The translations under genes were made by a program, and so were the position numbers. Under the pieces are notes generated by a model that saw only the letters and a list, made by a program, of their open reading frames with translations, ran no database searches and was not told where the DNA came from. Positions 10,388 through 17,965 of a stretch of 21,821 nucleotides of DNA are shown here, in pieces. How positions within the stretch are numbered: position 1 is the stretch's first letter; each line of letters starts with the position of its first letter. The stretch is taken from positions 1 to 21,821 of IMG/VR virus record IMGVR_UViG_3300038701_003160; one strand, given 5' to 3'. This DNA is from a virus.

Positions 10388-11003
10388 TCCTTGGTTCAGA
10401 ATGTACTCAGAATTTGCAACAGATCCAAAAGTTCAGATGCTTTCTGAGGTCGATCAACGACGTTTTTTGATGCTTTTATGTATCCGTTGCAGTAACGGAA
10501 ATGTAACGTTACAAGATGAAGAAGTAACGTTTTTGTTACGCATAACAATGGACGAATGGATGCAAACTAAGGACAACCTTGTAACACGCAAATTGGTTGA
10601 TAAATACGCCAGGCCAATAAATTGGGATAAAAGACAGTATGTCTCAGACACTAGTGCCGCAAGGGTTAGAAGGCATCGAGAGAGGAAGAAACAGGCATTG
10701 GAACAGGAATGTAACGTTACAGTAACCCCCCCAGATACAGATACAGATACAGAAAAAGAAAAAATAAAAAGAAAAAATAAAAAATTTTTGAAACCAACTT
10801 TGGATCAAGTTCGCGATTATTGTAACGATCGGTGTAACGGAATTGATCCGAATTCGTTCATGGATTTTTACGAATCGAAAGGTTGGAAAATCGGGAAGAA
10901 TCCAATGGCGGATTGGAAGGCTGCGGTTAGGACTTGGGAAAAAAATCAAAAAAATAATTCTAATCTCGTTCCGATTTCACGTTCCAACGAGGTAATTTTC
11001 TGA
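10380..11003 (+). CDS. Lambda-O-like replication initiation protein
   Basis: 207 residues. The N-terminal part (about 1-85, MSNPWFRMYSEFATDPKVQM...) has the winged-helix pattern of phage replication proteins. A low-complexity linker (DTDTDTEKEK, then Lys-rich) leads to a conserved C-terminal segment (DQVRDYCNDRCNGIDPNSFMDFYESKG, then NPMADWKAAVRTWEK), in pieces typical of helicase-loading phage proteins. The start is TTG 10380, with AGGAG seven bases upstream and an eight-base overlap with the previous stop. Its coding sequence contains many GTAACG repeats and an AT-rich run, as lambda ori lies inside O. It probably binds those repeats and recruits the helicase encoded next. Confidence 0.82.
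   Translation: MSNPWFRMYSEFATDPKVQMLSEVDQRRFLMLLCIRCSNGNVTLQDEEVTFLLRITMDEWMQTKDNLVTRKLVDKYARPINWDKRQYVSDTSAARVRRHRERKKQALEQECNVTVTPPDTDTDTEKEKIKRKNKKFLKPTLDQVRDYCNDRCNGIDPNSFMDFYESKGWKIGKNPMADWKAAVRTWEKNQKNNSNLVPISRSNEVIF
10492..10839. other. Candidate replication origin: GTAACG iterons plus AT-rich region inside the initiator gene
   Basis: GTAACG or its complement occurs at 10492-10497, 10503-10508 with 10507-10512, 10524-10529, 10535-10540 (inverted), 10711-10716 with 10715-10720, 10822-10827 and 10834-10839. Near matches are at 10581 (GTAACA) and 10722 (GTAACC). Two of these sites are the same 12-bp palindrome TGTAACGTTACA (10502-10513, 10710-10721). Next come three AGATAC repeats (10733-10750) and a very A-rich stretch to about 10797, a good unwinding element. 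This is far above chance for a six-base word in 350 bp. Confidence 0.65.
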
Positions 11004-11947
11004 TGGACATGATTTTTTCTGACCGCGATATTTCTCAAGACCTTGACGTCGAACAAAAACTTCTGGATCATAGCGAATCTCAATACGTGATCGAGCCGAA
11101 AGACGTCATCGGCAACGTCGTGAAACTTGCAAGCTACGGTAGCGAACAACGGGGGGAATCTTTACCGTGGAGTAACGTTGATCAGATTTTTCGTTTACGT
11201 CCTGGCGAATTAACCATCTGGGGCGGACACAGCGGAAGCGGAAAATCTAACGCACTTGGCCAAGCGATTTTGTGGGCCATGAAAAACAAAACCGCGCTGG
11301 TTGCTTCGCTCGAAATGAAGCCTCAAGAAACCCTGCTACGGATGATTTCACAGCGTGCAGGTTGCCATCCAGGCAAAGATTTTATCCAGAAATCACTTCA
11401 CGAATTTACCGGTCGCATGTGGATTTATGATCAGCTCGACACGGTACCAGCAAACCGAATCCTAGCCCTCGTTCACTACGCGGCGAAGGAACTCAAAGTA
11501 AATCACATCGTAATCGATTCGCTCATGAAATGCGGGTTTGGATACGAGGATTACTCAGGCGAAAAAGCTTTCGTCGATCGCTTACAAAACGCAGCCAAAA
11601 AATACAACACGCATATCCATCTCGTTTGTCACGTTCGCAAAGGCGAGAACGAGCACAAGCGTATCAGCAAAGCCGACATTCGCGGCGGTGGAGTTATCAC
11701 CGATATCTGCGATAACGTCATCATGATTCAGCGAAATAAACTTCGCGAACAAGCCCTTCTAAAACAATCCCGAAACCACGTTTTAAACCCTCAAGACGAG
11801 AAAGCACTCGAGCAGCCAGCGGTATGGTTTAGCGTCGAGAAGAACCGTCACGGACGCAAAGAGGGGACTGCAGGATTATATTTTCACGAGCCTTCTGGTC
11901 AGTTGATTTCTGAAGACCGAAACCAAGCAATGCTTCAACCGTTTTGA
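11003..11947 (+). CDS. DnaB/T7 gp4-type replicative helicase
   Basis: 314 residues with a RecA-like ATPase core: Walker A GGHSGSGKS (74-82), the glutamate-containing SLEMKPQET (about 102-110), Walker B HIVIDS (168-173), and a sensor histidine His210 in HLVCHVRKG. The core ends with IRGGGVITDICDNVIMI (about 226-242), characteristic of DnaB-like hexameric helicases. The N-terminus is short, with no DnaB N-terminal domain and no primase domain, so loading and priming partners must come from other proteins, probably the two preceding genes. The start overlaps the previous stop by one base (TGATG) and has GAGGT upstream. Confidence 0.88.
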   Translation: MDMIFSDRDISQDLDVEQKLLDHSESQYVIEPKDVIGNVVKLASYGSEQRGESLPWSNVDQIFRLRPGELTIWGGHSGSGKSNALGQAILWAMKNKTALVASLEMKPQETLLRMISQRAGCHPGKDFIQKSLHEFTGRMWIYDQLDTVPANRILALVHYAAKELKVNHIVIDSLMKCGFGYEDYSGEKAFVDRLQNAAKKYNTHIHLVCHVRKGENEHKRISKADIRGGGVITDICDNVIMIQRNKLREQALLKQSRNHVLNPQDEKALEQPAVWFSVEKNRHGRKEGTAGLYFHEPSGQLISEDRNQAMLQPF

Positions 11948-11954
11948 GGTGATT

Positions 11955-12125
11955 ATGGAACTCGCACGAATGAAAATTACGAAAGAAAGTTTGTTTTTGC
12001 TCTGGGAAATTTCCGTGAAAGAGGGGGATTATTCTCTAGCAAAAAAATATGCCGCTGCGCATGACGAGCTACACAAAAAAATCCGTGAACTAGAATCAAA
12101 AGAGATTCGGGAGTGTGCCGCATGA
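11955..12125 (+). CDS. Unknown small helical protein
   Basis: 56 residues starting MELARMKITKESLFLLWEIS and continuing as a charged helix (AAAHDELHKKIRELESKEI). GAGGTG lies five bases before the ATG, directly after the helicase stop. The end overlaps the next gene by four bases (ATGA). The coupling on both sides supports translation. Function unknown; it lies in the lambda nin-like interval. Confidence 0.62.
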   Translation: MELARMKITKESLFLLWEISVKEGDYSLAKKYAAAHDELHKKIRELESKEIRECAA

Positions 12126-12346
12126 GCGAGTTCGAGAAGCTTGTAAATAAAAACAAAATCGCCGTTCGTGAAAGCGAATACCGAACCATGCAAAAACGAC
12201 TTGCTCAGAAATTACTTCGGCGCTCTGAAAATCTTCGTCATGGAGTGATAGATCTTGAACTCGAAAGAACGATTCGCGAAATCGAACGTGATATGAATTT
12301 TATCGAGTCTGAGCTTTCGAAGTTGCAAGTGGAGGGCATGGCATGA
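12122..12346 (+). CDS. Unknown coiled-coil protein
   Basis: 74 residues, charged throughout, with long helices (SEYRTMQKRLAQKLLRRSEN; LERTIREIERDMNFIESEL) and heptad spacing of leucine and isoleucine. ATG 12122 overlaps the upstream stop and has GGGAG about eight bases upstream. It overlaps rusA by four bases. It may form dimers; no family is recognised. Confidence 0.66.
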   Translation: MSEFEKLVNKNKIAVRESEYRTMQKRLAQKLLRRSENLRHGVIDLELERTIREIERDMNFIESELSKLQVEGMA

Positions 12347-12738
12347 GTTGGGATTACGAATTCGAATTGCCATTTCCACCGAGTGTGAACGGTTACTGGC
12401 GTGCAGTTGTTCGAGGCAAACGTGTTGCCCAAATTATTTCTGAGAAGGGCAGGGATTACACCAAAATCGTTGATGATCGGATGGCAGCGCTAAACCTCAA
12501 GAACGAGCAGCTAAGCGATCGCCTGAAGGTAAAAATCATATTCCACCCACCGTGCAAGCGTAATCGGGATCTTGATAATTATTTTAAATCGACCCTAGAC
12601 GCAATCACGAAGTGTGGTTTCTGGCTGGATGACTCACAGATCGACAAGCTAGCCATCGACCGGGCAGAAAAAATCAAGGGTGGGAAGATCATCGTTCAAG
12701 TCAGTCGTATCGATTTCGAATTTGGGGTTGCCGCATGA
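12343..12738 (+). CDS. rusA: RusA-family Holliday-junction resolvase
   Basis: 131 residues of the RusA fold: N-terminal FPPSVNGYWR, then NRDLDNYFKSTLDAI, which carries the catalytic Asp76 and Asp78, and WLDDSQID with Asp96/Asp97. These are the metal-binding aspartates of the family. It cleaves four-way DNA junctions formed during phage recombination or replication, and is common in the nin-like region of lambdoid phages. ATGA overlaps exist at both ends, so it is tightly coupled to the neighbouring small genes. Confidence 0.92.
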   Translation: MSWDYEFELPFPPSVNGYWRAVVRGKRVAQIISEKGRDYTKIVDDRMAALNLKNEQLSDRLKVKIIFHPPCKRNRDLDNYFKSTLDAITKCGFWLDDSQIDKLAIDRAEKIKGGKIIVQVSRIDFEFGVAA

Positions 12739-12875
12739 ACGAGATAAACAAAACCCCAAACCCCAAGATGCTCCGAAACTGCAAAGCCATGGGGTGGGAA
12801 TACCTTGGCGATGGAATTTTTGCGAAAGGGGATGTGATTGGGTATTTCGTTGAACGTAATTTTGTAAAAGTGTAA
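12735..12875 (+). CDS. Unknown very small protein after rusA
   Basis: 46 residues: MNEINKTPNPKMLRNC, then KAMGWEYLGDGIFAKGDVIGYF, ending VERNFVKV. The second half reads as a small beta-type fold (WEYLGDGIFAKGDVIGYFVE). ATG 12735 overlaps the rusA stop by four bases, which supports coupled translation. No family with a known role is recognised. Confidence 0.58.
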   Translation: MNEINKTPNPKMLRNCKAMGWEYLGDGIFAKGDVIGYFVERNFVKV

Positions 12876-12907
12876 TCCGCGCGTGCGCGCGCGTTTGGGT
12901 CTTTCGC

Positions 12908-13174
12908 ATGATAAAACTCGAGAAGCATGAGCGTGTAGATTGGTTCCGAATCACCGTTGATTTAAACAACGAGGGAATCAGTTTGGATGCGTTAGCGAAG
13001 ATGTCCGAAATCCCTCGCTCAACGGTTCAGGGATGGCGATATCGAAATGCTAGACCGAAGCTCGAGGAAGCCATTCGAGTCTTAAACATCTGGGCAGACA
13101 TCACAGGGAGCGACATTGACCATGTGCCGGTGTACAACCCATTCCTACCTGACAGCCATCCCAGCCAGCCGTAG
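12908..13174 (+). CDS. Small HTH protein, possible late regulator
   Basis: 88 residues. The middle is an HTH-like segment (about 24-48: ISLDALAKMSEIPRSTVQGWRY) followed by ARPKLEEAIRVLNIWADIT, which fits a DNA-binding protein of the Cro/CI or MarR-neutral type. It lies between the early rightward operon and the late genes, the place where lambdoid phages keep a late activator or antiterminator. No ribosome site is obvious, and a 17-base alternating CG run (12878-12894) precedes it. The regulatory role is inferred from HTH and position. Confidence 0.6.
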   Translation: MIKLEKHERVDWFRITVDLNNEGISLDALAKMSEIPRSTVQGWRYRNARPKLEEAIRVLNIWADITGSDIDHVPVYNPFLPDSHPSQP

Positions 13175-13176
13175 TT

Positions 13177-13220
13177 AGCCGAGAATCCGTTAAACACAGA
13201 AATTTAGACTGGCCCCACTG
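13177..13220 (+). repeat. Leader element copy A (shared with the capsid leader)
   Basis: AGCCGAGAATCCGT (13177-13190), six bases, CAGAA (13197-13201), then AGACTGG (13206-13212) and CTG (13218-13220). The same elements in the same order recur at 17794-17849 before the capsid gene. Copy A lies between the HTH gene and the first gene of the late module. It could be a late promoter, an operator, or an RNA leader. Confidence 0.5.
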
Positions 13221-13245
13221 ACAAACACGCGGCAATGAAAAGCGA

Positions 13246-13608
13246 ATGAACGAACGGCGAAAAGACAACATGATCAAAAGTGTGGTTCTCCCCGTCGTTG
13301 TGGCGGTTATCACTGGGATCGGTTCAAGTTATTTCACCGTGTATGCAAATCTCGCTGTACTTGAAAGCCGGTTTGCGTATGTCGAGAAAGATATTATTTC
13401 TATCAAAGATGTAATTCTCGAAGTTAATCGAAACCAAACTGAGCTAGCTAAGCGTGGAGAATGGATGCTGTATCAAGAGCGACGAACAGATGCGCTTGAG
13501 AGAGCAGTAGAAATTTTGGCAGAGCAAGCCAAAGATCAATACACGCGCACCGAAGCAAAAAAAGATTTTGATGCGATCAAGCAAGTTATTAAAAACCATC
13601 ACCACTGA
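13246..13608 (+). CDS. Small membrane-anchored coiled-coil protein
   Basis: 120 residues. After MNERRKDNM there is one membrane segment (about 11-32, KSVVLPVVVAVITGIGSSYF), then a long helical, coiled-coil-like region (about 35-110), ending in HHH. The topology predicts N-in, with the helical part outside the inner membrane. It is the first gene of the late module. No clear family is recognised; a lysis-related or entry role is possible. ATG 13246 has a weak ribosome site; ATG 13270 in frame is an alternative that would keep the membrane segment. Confidence 0.65.
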   Translation: MNERRKDNMIKSVVLPVVVAVITGIGSSYFTVYANLAVLESRFAYVEKDIISIKDVILEVNRNQTELAKRGEWMLYQERRTDALERAVEILAEQAKDQYTRTEAKKDFDAIKQVIKNHHH

Positions 13609-13617
13609 GGATTTCCC

Positions 13618-13980
13618 ATGCCTGCAAATCGAAACATCAATCCACGTACACCTGGTACTCAAGACGAGTCTGACAAGATGCCTCCGCAGCAAGGCGAAGA
13701 GAATACGCCTGAAGCACCAGAAACTGACGAAGAGATCACGATTAAAAAATCTGAACTCGAGGAGATGGTTGCCGGCATGGTTGAGTCGCGTGTCGTAAGC
13801 GAAGTGAAAGCAGCCCGACGACGTGTGGAGCTTGCAAAGAATCCGATGGAGGCTGAAGACCTTCCTGATCAAAAAGACGTGGACGCAACAAAACTTAAGC
13901 GTGCTGTTTTAACCAAGCAAGGATGGGTTTGCCCTTTGGTTCACCCTAGCGATAAGAATCGCGCGAATAAAACCATTTAA
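13618..13980 (+). CDS. Unknown acidic structural-module protein
   Basis: 120 residues. The N-terminal third is Pro/Glu-rich and probably disordered (TPEAPETDEE). A helix follows (IKKSELEEMVAGMVESRVVSE), then a conserved-looking C-terminal block (LKRAVLTKQGWVCPLVHPSDK). GAGG lies about nine bases upstream of the ATG. Found directly before the portal region, it could be a head-completion or virion-associated protein, but nothing specific is seen. Confidence 0.64.
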   Translation: MPANRNINPRTPGTQDESDKMPPQQGEENTPEAPETDEEITIKKSELEEMVAGMVESRVVSEVKAARRRVELAKNPMEAEDLPDQKDVDATKLKRAVLTKQGWVCPLVHPSDKNRANKTI

Positions 13981-14007
13981 TTTTCCATCGCAATTCGAGA
14001 GGCGAGT

Positions 14008-14217
14008 ATGTGCGGTTCAACTCCAAGTGTAGAGCGTCGGGATATTCGAGCTGAGAACCTTCAGGCGGATCGAGAAGCCACACGAAAAGCAAATGCTGAA
14101 ATTGCATCACGCAAAGCAGGAAGAGCACGCTCCTCGTTGATTTCAAACATCGGCGGCGCTTCTGGTTTGGGCTCCTCTGCAATCTCTGTGCAACCAGGAA
14201 GAGAAACCCTTGGCTAA
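14008..14217 (+). CDS. Unknown small protein preceding the portal gene
   Basis: 69 residues starting MCGSTPSVERRDIRAENLQA, then a charged helix with alanine repeats and a Gly/Ser-rich tail (SNIGGASGLGSSAIS). GAGAGGCGAG gives a very strong ribosome site. The stop overlaps the TTG start of the portal by eight bases. Short MCG-starting proteins at this position occur in related podoviruses, but the function is not known to me. Confidence 0.66.
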   Translation: MCGSTPSVERRDIRAENLQADREATRKANAEIASRKAGRARSSLISNIGGASGLGSSAISVQPGRETLG

Positions 14218-15820
14218 TCCATTTGGCGCTTCGTCGCTTGCGGTTAAAACCTGTCAAAGACAGGCATCAATGGAATCGCTTCGCACTCAACACGTTGAGG
14301 TTTGGCGAAAGAGCTACCAGTACACCTACCCAATGCGCCAGCATGGCTTTTTCGGTGAGATTGTTACCGCTGAGAATGGACTTGCTGAACTCTCACGATT
14401 AAACGACTCAACAACCACCGAAGCTGTTCGTAACTGGGCCTCACACATGATTTCCGGTATGACGCCGAGCAATGCTTTATGGTTTGGCCTGTACATGAGT
14501 GGGCAAGCTGAGAACGAAAAACGCTTTTTATCTCAAGCGGCTCGAGTCATCTGGGAAAATATTCATAACAGTAATTTTGACTCGTTAGCGTTTGAAGCGA
14601 TGATCGACGCTGCTTGTGCTGGTTGGTTCGTTCTGTACATCGACGAATCCAAAGACGGTGGTTATCACTTCGAACTTTGGCCGATTCCAGAGTGTTACAT
14701 CGCGTCTTCACGACCAGGGCAGCCAGTCGATACGATTTATCGTAAGTTTAAATTGCGCGCCGACCAGGCCATGAATCAGTACGGTGATGAGTGCAGCGAA
14801 AAAATCAAAGAGGCGATTGCAAACAATAAACCGCATGAGAAGTTCGAGTTTGTGCATGCGATTTATCCTCGCGAGTCTGGGGATGCAAATTCAAAGTTTG
14901 CAAAGAATTTACCGTTTGCCAGCGTTCATGTGGAGCTTAAAACCAAAACAACTGTACGCGAGAGTGGATACCATGAATTCCCGTGCTGTGTTCCTCGATA
15001 CATGCTTATTCCTGGCACTCCTTATCCTGTTGGCCCTGTTTACGATGCTCTTCCAGATGCAGCCACGTTAAATAAATTGCGTGAGTTTGAATTTGCAAAT
15101 TTAGATATGGCGGTTGGTGGTTTATGGATCGCTGAAGACGACGGTGTATTAAATCCTAGAGCCATCAAGATTGGCGCGCGCAGAGTTATCGTTGCCAACA
15201 GCGTCGACAGCATGAAACCTTTGCAGTCCTCAACGGATTTCAATGTTGCGTTTATGTCTGAAGATCGCATTCAAGGACAAATAAGAAAAATTCTTTTGGC
15301 AGATGTTTTGCCACCTCTCGAAGGCCAACCACGAACAGCGACTGAAATCAATGAGCGTATGGCATGGCTTCGTCAAATGCTTGGCCCAGTTTACGGCCGA
15401 CTTGAATCAGAATATTTGCAGGTGATGATTCAGCGTTGTTTTGGTCTTGCGCTTCGTGCTGGTGCTTTAGGTAAGCCGCCCCAATCAATGGACGGCCGCA
15501 CATGGCATGTTCGATACGAATCACCACTTGCACGCGCTCAGAAGATGAATGAGGTTGCAGCGATTGACCAGTATGTTTCTGGATTGATGGCGGCTGCACA
15601 AGTTGATCCTTCAGTCCTCGACAACATCGATTTAGACAAGGCTGCCAAGTACCGCGCGGAAGCTTTGGGTGTGCCTGCTGATTTAATTCCAATTGAGAAG
15701 GATATTGCAGAGCGACGTTCGGAGCGTAAGCAAATGCAAGAGCAGGAACAGCAAGAACAGATTGCCAGTGAGCTTCAGCTAGAGGCGGGCAAACAAGCCA
15801 TTCAGAATCCGGCGGCGTAA
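14210..15820 (+). CDS. Portal (head-tail connector) protein, T7-like
   Basis: 536 residues, the usual length of T7-type connector proteins. Recognisable segments are the N-terminal SLRTQHVEVWRKSYQYTYP, MISGMTPSNALWFGL, and the central PGTPYPVGPVYDALPDAATLNKL. A PRTATEINERMAWLRQMLGPVYGR block lies near residue 375-400, and a Gln-rich coiled tail (QMQEQEQQEQIASEL) ends the protein. It forms the dodecameric ring through which DNA is packaged and to which the tail attaches. The start is TTG 14210, with AGGA about 11 bases upstream; it overlaps the upstream gene by eight bases. The portal comes first in the structural module, before scaffold and capsid, as in T7. Confidence 0.92.
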   Translation: MANPFGASSLAVKTCQRQASMESLRTQHVEVWRKSYQYTYPMRQHGFFGEIVTAENGLAELSRLNDSTTTEAVRNWASHMISGMTPSNALWFGLYMSGQAENEKRFLSQAARVIWENIHNSNFDSLAFEAMIDAACAGWFVLYIDESKDGGYHFELWPIPECYIASSRPGQPVDTIYRKFKLRADQAMNQYGDECSEKIKEAIANNKPHEKFEFVHAIYPRESGDANSKFAKNLPFASVHVELKTKTTVRESGYHEFPCCVPRYMLIPGTPYPVGPVYDALPDAATLNKLREFEFANLDMAVGGLWIAEDDGVLNPRAIKIGARRVIVANSVDSMKPLQSSTDFNVAFMSEDRIQGQIRKILLADVLPPLEGQPRTATEINERMAWLRQMLGPVYGRLESEYLQVMIQRCFGLALRAGALGKPPQSMDGRTWHVRYESPLARAQKMNEVAAIDQYVSGLMAAAQVDPSVLDNIDLDKAAKYRAEALGVPADLIPIEKDIAERRSERKQMQEQEQQEQIASELQLEAGKQAIQNPAA

Positions 15821-15822
15821 CA

Positions 15823-16209
15823 GTGTACTCATTTGGAACGCGCTCAAAATCAGTTCTTGCAGGCGTTGATAACAGGCTTCAAGAGATTGCAAACGAAGCT
15901 ATCAATACCACAAAGGTAGACTTCGGCTTTCCGAAAAACGGCGGAATGCGAACCAGGGAAGAGCAGTTTCAGCTATACAAAGACGGCAAATCAAACGCTG
16001 ATGGGTATGTAAACTTATCTCATCACCAAACAGGAAGAGCATTAGATTTCTTTGCGTTTGTGGATGGCAAAGCGAATTGGGACGAATACAACCTAGCAAT
16101 GGTGGCAGCGGCATTCCTACAAGCAGCATCAATGCTTGGTTACAAGTTAACGTGGGGTGGACTTTGGAAAAACTTCCAAGACTATCCACACGTTCAAGTT
16201 GAAGATTGA
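15823..16209 (+). CDS. M15-family endolysin (L-alanyl-D-glutamate or D-Ala peptidase type)
   Basis: 128 residues of the VanY/M15 zinc-peptidase type that cut peptidoglycan stem peptides at lysis. The signature S-x-H-x2-G-x-A-x-D is intact (Ser66, His68, Gly71, Ala73, Asp75), and the C-terminus WGGLWKNFQDYPHVQ supplies Asp120 and His123. The zinc ligands would be His68, Asp75 and His123, with Asp120 as catalytic acid, spaced as in T5 endolysin. It has no signal peptide, so release needs the holin encoded next. The start is GTG 15823, two bases after the portal stop, with a poor ribosome site. Its position between portal and scaffold genes is unusual. Confidence 0.88.
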   Translation: MYSFGTRSKSVLAGVDNRLQEIANEAINTTKVDFGFPKNGGMRTREEQFQLYKDGKSNADGYVNLSHHQTGRALDFFAFVDGKANWDEYNLAMVAAAFLQAASMLGYKLTWGGLWKNFQDYPHVQVED

Positions 16210-16217
16210 GGTGCAGT

Positions 16218-16697
16218 ATGGGTCTTTTATCGAAACTCACAAAGTTTGTTGGTGGTTCGCTATTTTCCGAAATCAAAGAAACGATCAAAGAATATTACCC
16301 GCCAGATTTATCACCCCTTCAAAAGGCTGAACTCGAACAGCGTATTGAGATATTCCTTCACCAAAAAGAACTGGAGTCCAACCGTATTTTGAATGAGGCA
16401 GCTGCTCAGCTTGATAAGCGTATATCGCAACAGGAAGGCACTGCGTCCGATTTAAAAACTATTCCGATCCTTGGCCATCTGTTGATATTTCTTCGCGGTG
16501 CTCAACGTCCTGTGTGGGGATTTGCCACGCTATACATGGATTTCAAATGGCTGTTCGAGGGTGGAACGTTCACCGAACAGCAACAAACCGCAATGATCGT
16601 GATCAACATTCTCGTGCTTGGTTTCTTGTTTGGCGAACGAACGATTAAGAACTTAGAGCCGTTAATCATCAAAGTTTTTGGTAAAACACCAAGCTAG
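16218..16697 (+). CDS. Holin, 3-TM (GTA-like) family
   Basis: 159 residues. An amphipathic N-terminal region is followed by a charged helix (KAELEQRIEIFLHQKELESN). Hydrophobic segments then lie at about 86-98 (IPILGHLLIFLRG), 102-115 (VWGFATLYMDFKWL) and 128-142 (MIVINILVLGFLFG). The RPVWGFATLYMD motif is characteristic of the 3-TM holin family. It would permeabilise the inner membrane and let the M15 endolysin out. I use ATG 16218, which has GAGGTG four to five bases upstream; an earlier in-frame TTG at 16206 lacks this. Confidence 0.85.
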   Translation: MGLLSKLTKFVGGSLFSEIKETIKEYYPPDLSPLQKAELEQRIEIFLHQKELESNRILNEAAAQLDKRISQQEGTASDLKTIPILGHLLIFLRGAQRPVWGFATLYMDFKWLFEGGTFTEQQQTAMIVINILVLGFLFGERTIKNLEPLIIKVFGKTPS

Positions 16698-16705
16698 GAA
16701 ATACG

Positions 16706-16963
16706 ATGTCTACCTATTCCCGCGCAACACCAGAAGATTACAAAATGATTTTCGAAGAGCACCGAGTGGGGCAGAAGGTGTTCGAGGATTTGCTTTTGCG
16801 GTTCGGTAGTTTGCCGGTAAAAGACGGTGGTATTGATCGCATCTTGAATCAATTTGAATACAGCGGACAACGACGAGTTATTGACCATATTGCTTTGCGT
16901 ATCGATCAAGCCAACGGCGTTCGAACACAAGGTGAAATTATTGATTTGGAAAATGAGGACTAA
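16706..16963 (+). CDS. Small podovirus head-module protein, possibly Bbp19-like
   Basis: 85 residues: YSRATPEDYKMIFEEHRVGQ, VFEDLLLRFGSL and RRVIDHIALRIDQANG. The sequence resembles short proteins found between portal and scaffold in podoviruses and prophages (Bbp19-like), whose role is not established. The match is by general pattern only. It sits eight bases after the holin stop and two bases before the scaffold gene start, so it belongs to the head operon. Confidence 0.7.
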   Translation: MSTYSRATPEDYKMIFEEHRVGQKVFEDLLLRFGSLPVKDGGIDRILNQFEYSGQRRVIDHIALRIDQANGVRTQGEIIDLENED

Positions 16964-16965
16964 GT

Positions 16966-17751
16966 ATGTCAGAACCAGCACCAGCCCCTGCAGAACCAGC
17001 TGCTGATCCAGCGCCAGCAGATCCAGCGTCGTCAGCAATTGCCGCGGCAAATGAATTACCCCTTCATGAAGCGATGCCAGAAAAGTTTCGCGTGTTTGAA
17101 GGCGAAGGTGATGCAGCCCAATTTAATTTAGAAGGATCGGCCAAGAAATTACTTGATTCATATTCGGCGCTTGAAAAGCGGAATGGTGCACCAGAGTCGC
17201 CAGATGATTACAAAGTTGAATCCGAAGCTCTTGGTGAAGATTTTAGTTTTGATGAATTCAAGAAGGATGAAACCAATCAGGCGTTTTTGAAAAGCATGCA
17301 CGCGGCTGGATTGAATAACGGCCAAGTGCAAAAAGTTCTTGAGTATGGAATGAAAGAATTGATTCCAGGCTTGATGCAAGGCAATCAATCACTCAATCAA
17401 GAAGACTCTATCAAACACATGCAAACTGAAGTGTGGACGGATCAAAAGCAGTATGCGGAAAACATGAATCTAGCGAATCGTGCATACAGCTCACTCAGCC
17501 CAGACTTGCAAGACAAAATCAACAAAGCCATTGGTAATGACCCAGTTTTTTTAGAAGTGATGTCGATCTTCGGTAAAGAAATGCAAGAAGATACTTCGCC
17601 TAGCGAAACCATCACTGATGACGAAGCGGTTGAAGTTGAAAAGCTTATGATGAGTGAAGCCTATCGCGATTCTAAGCACCCAGAGCACAAGAAAGTTAGC
17701 CAGCAAGTTGCCGTATATTTCCAGAAAAAACACCCGCAGAAATCCGCATAA
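16966..17751 (+). CDS. Capsid assembly (scaffolding) protein
   Basis: 261 residues, acidic, with an Ala/Pro repeat N-terminus (PAPAPAEPAADPAPADPA). Long predicted helices follow (NQAFLKSMHAAGLNNGQVQ; LQDKINKAIGNDPVFLEVM), and the C-terminus is basic and capsid-facing (YRDSKHPEHKKVSQQVAVYF-QKKHPQ). This layout and the position directly before the capsid gene are those of podovirus scaffolding proteins, which guide procapsid assembly and then leave. The ATG follows the previous stop by two bases. Confidence 0.85.
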   Translation: MSEPAPAPAEPAADPAPADPASSAIAAANELPLHEAMPEKFRVFEGEGDAAQFNLEGSAKKLLDSYSALEKRNGAPESPDDYKVESEALGEDFSFDEFKKDETNQAFLKSMHAAGLNNGQVQKVLEYGMKELIPGLMQGNQSLNQEDSIKHMQTEVWTDQKQYAENMNLANRAYSSLSPDLQDKINKAIGNDPVFLEVMSIFGKEMQEDTSPSETITDDEAVEVEKLMMSEAYRDSKHPEHKKVSQQVAVYFQKKHPQKSA

Positions 17752-17965
17752 CGACCCGCCACCATAGCTGCAAGGACGCAGCCCCTCCTAAACAGCCGGG
17801 AATCCGTCACCTTCAGAAGCGAATAATCCAGATCAAAGGCCCAGACTGGTCTGCTGGATAACCTTAGCGACCCGCATGCACCGCCGAAACGCATGACGTA
17901 TCACAGGCCCCTATTGGGACAACCTGAAAAAGGCACAAATCGTTCAGAATATTGAGGACATGCAA
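17752..17965 (+). promoter_or_regulatory. Structured untranslated leader of the capsid gene (element copy B)
   Basis: A 214-bp gap, large for this operon. It holds a hairpin, GCTGC (17767-17771) with GCAGC (17778-17782). Element copy B follows: AGCCGGGAATCCGT at 17794-17807, six bases, CAGAA 17814-17818, AGACTGG 17843-17849. A second hairpin is TCCAG with CTGGA around 17827-17858, containing an inner CAGA/TCTG stem. The leader ends with GAGG (17954-17957) before the capsid start. No sigma70 promoter or T-run terminator is evident. A late promoter, processing site or stabilising 5' leader is inferred. Confidence 0.45.
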
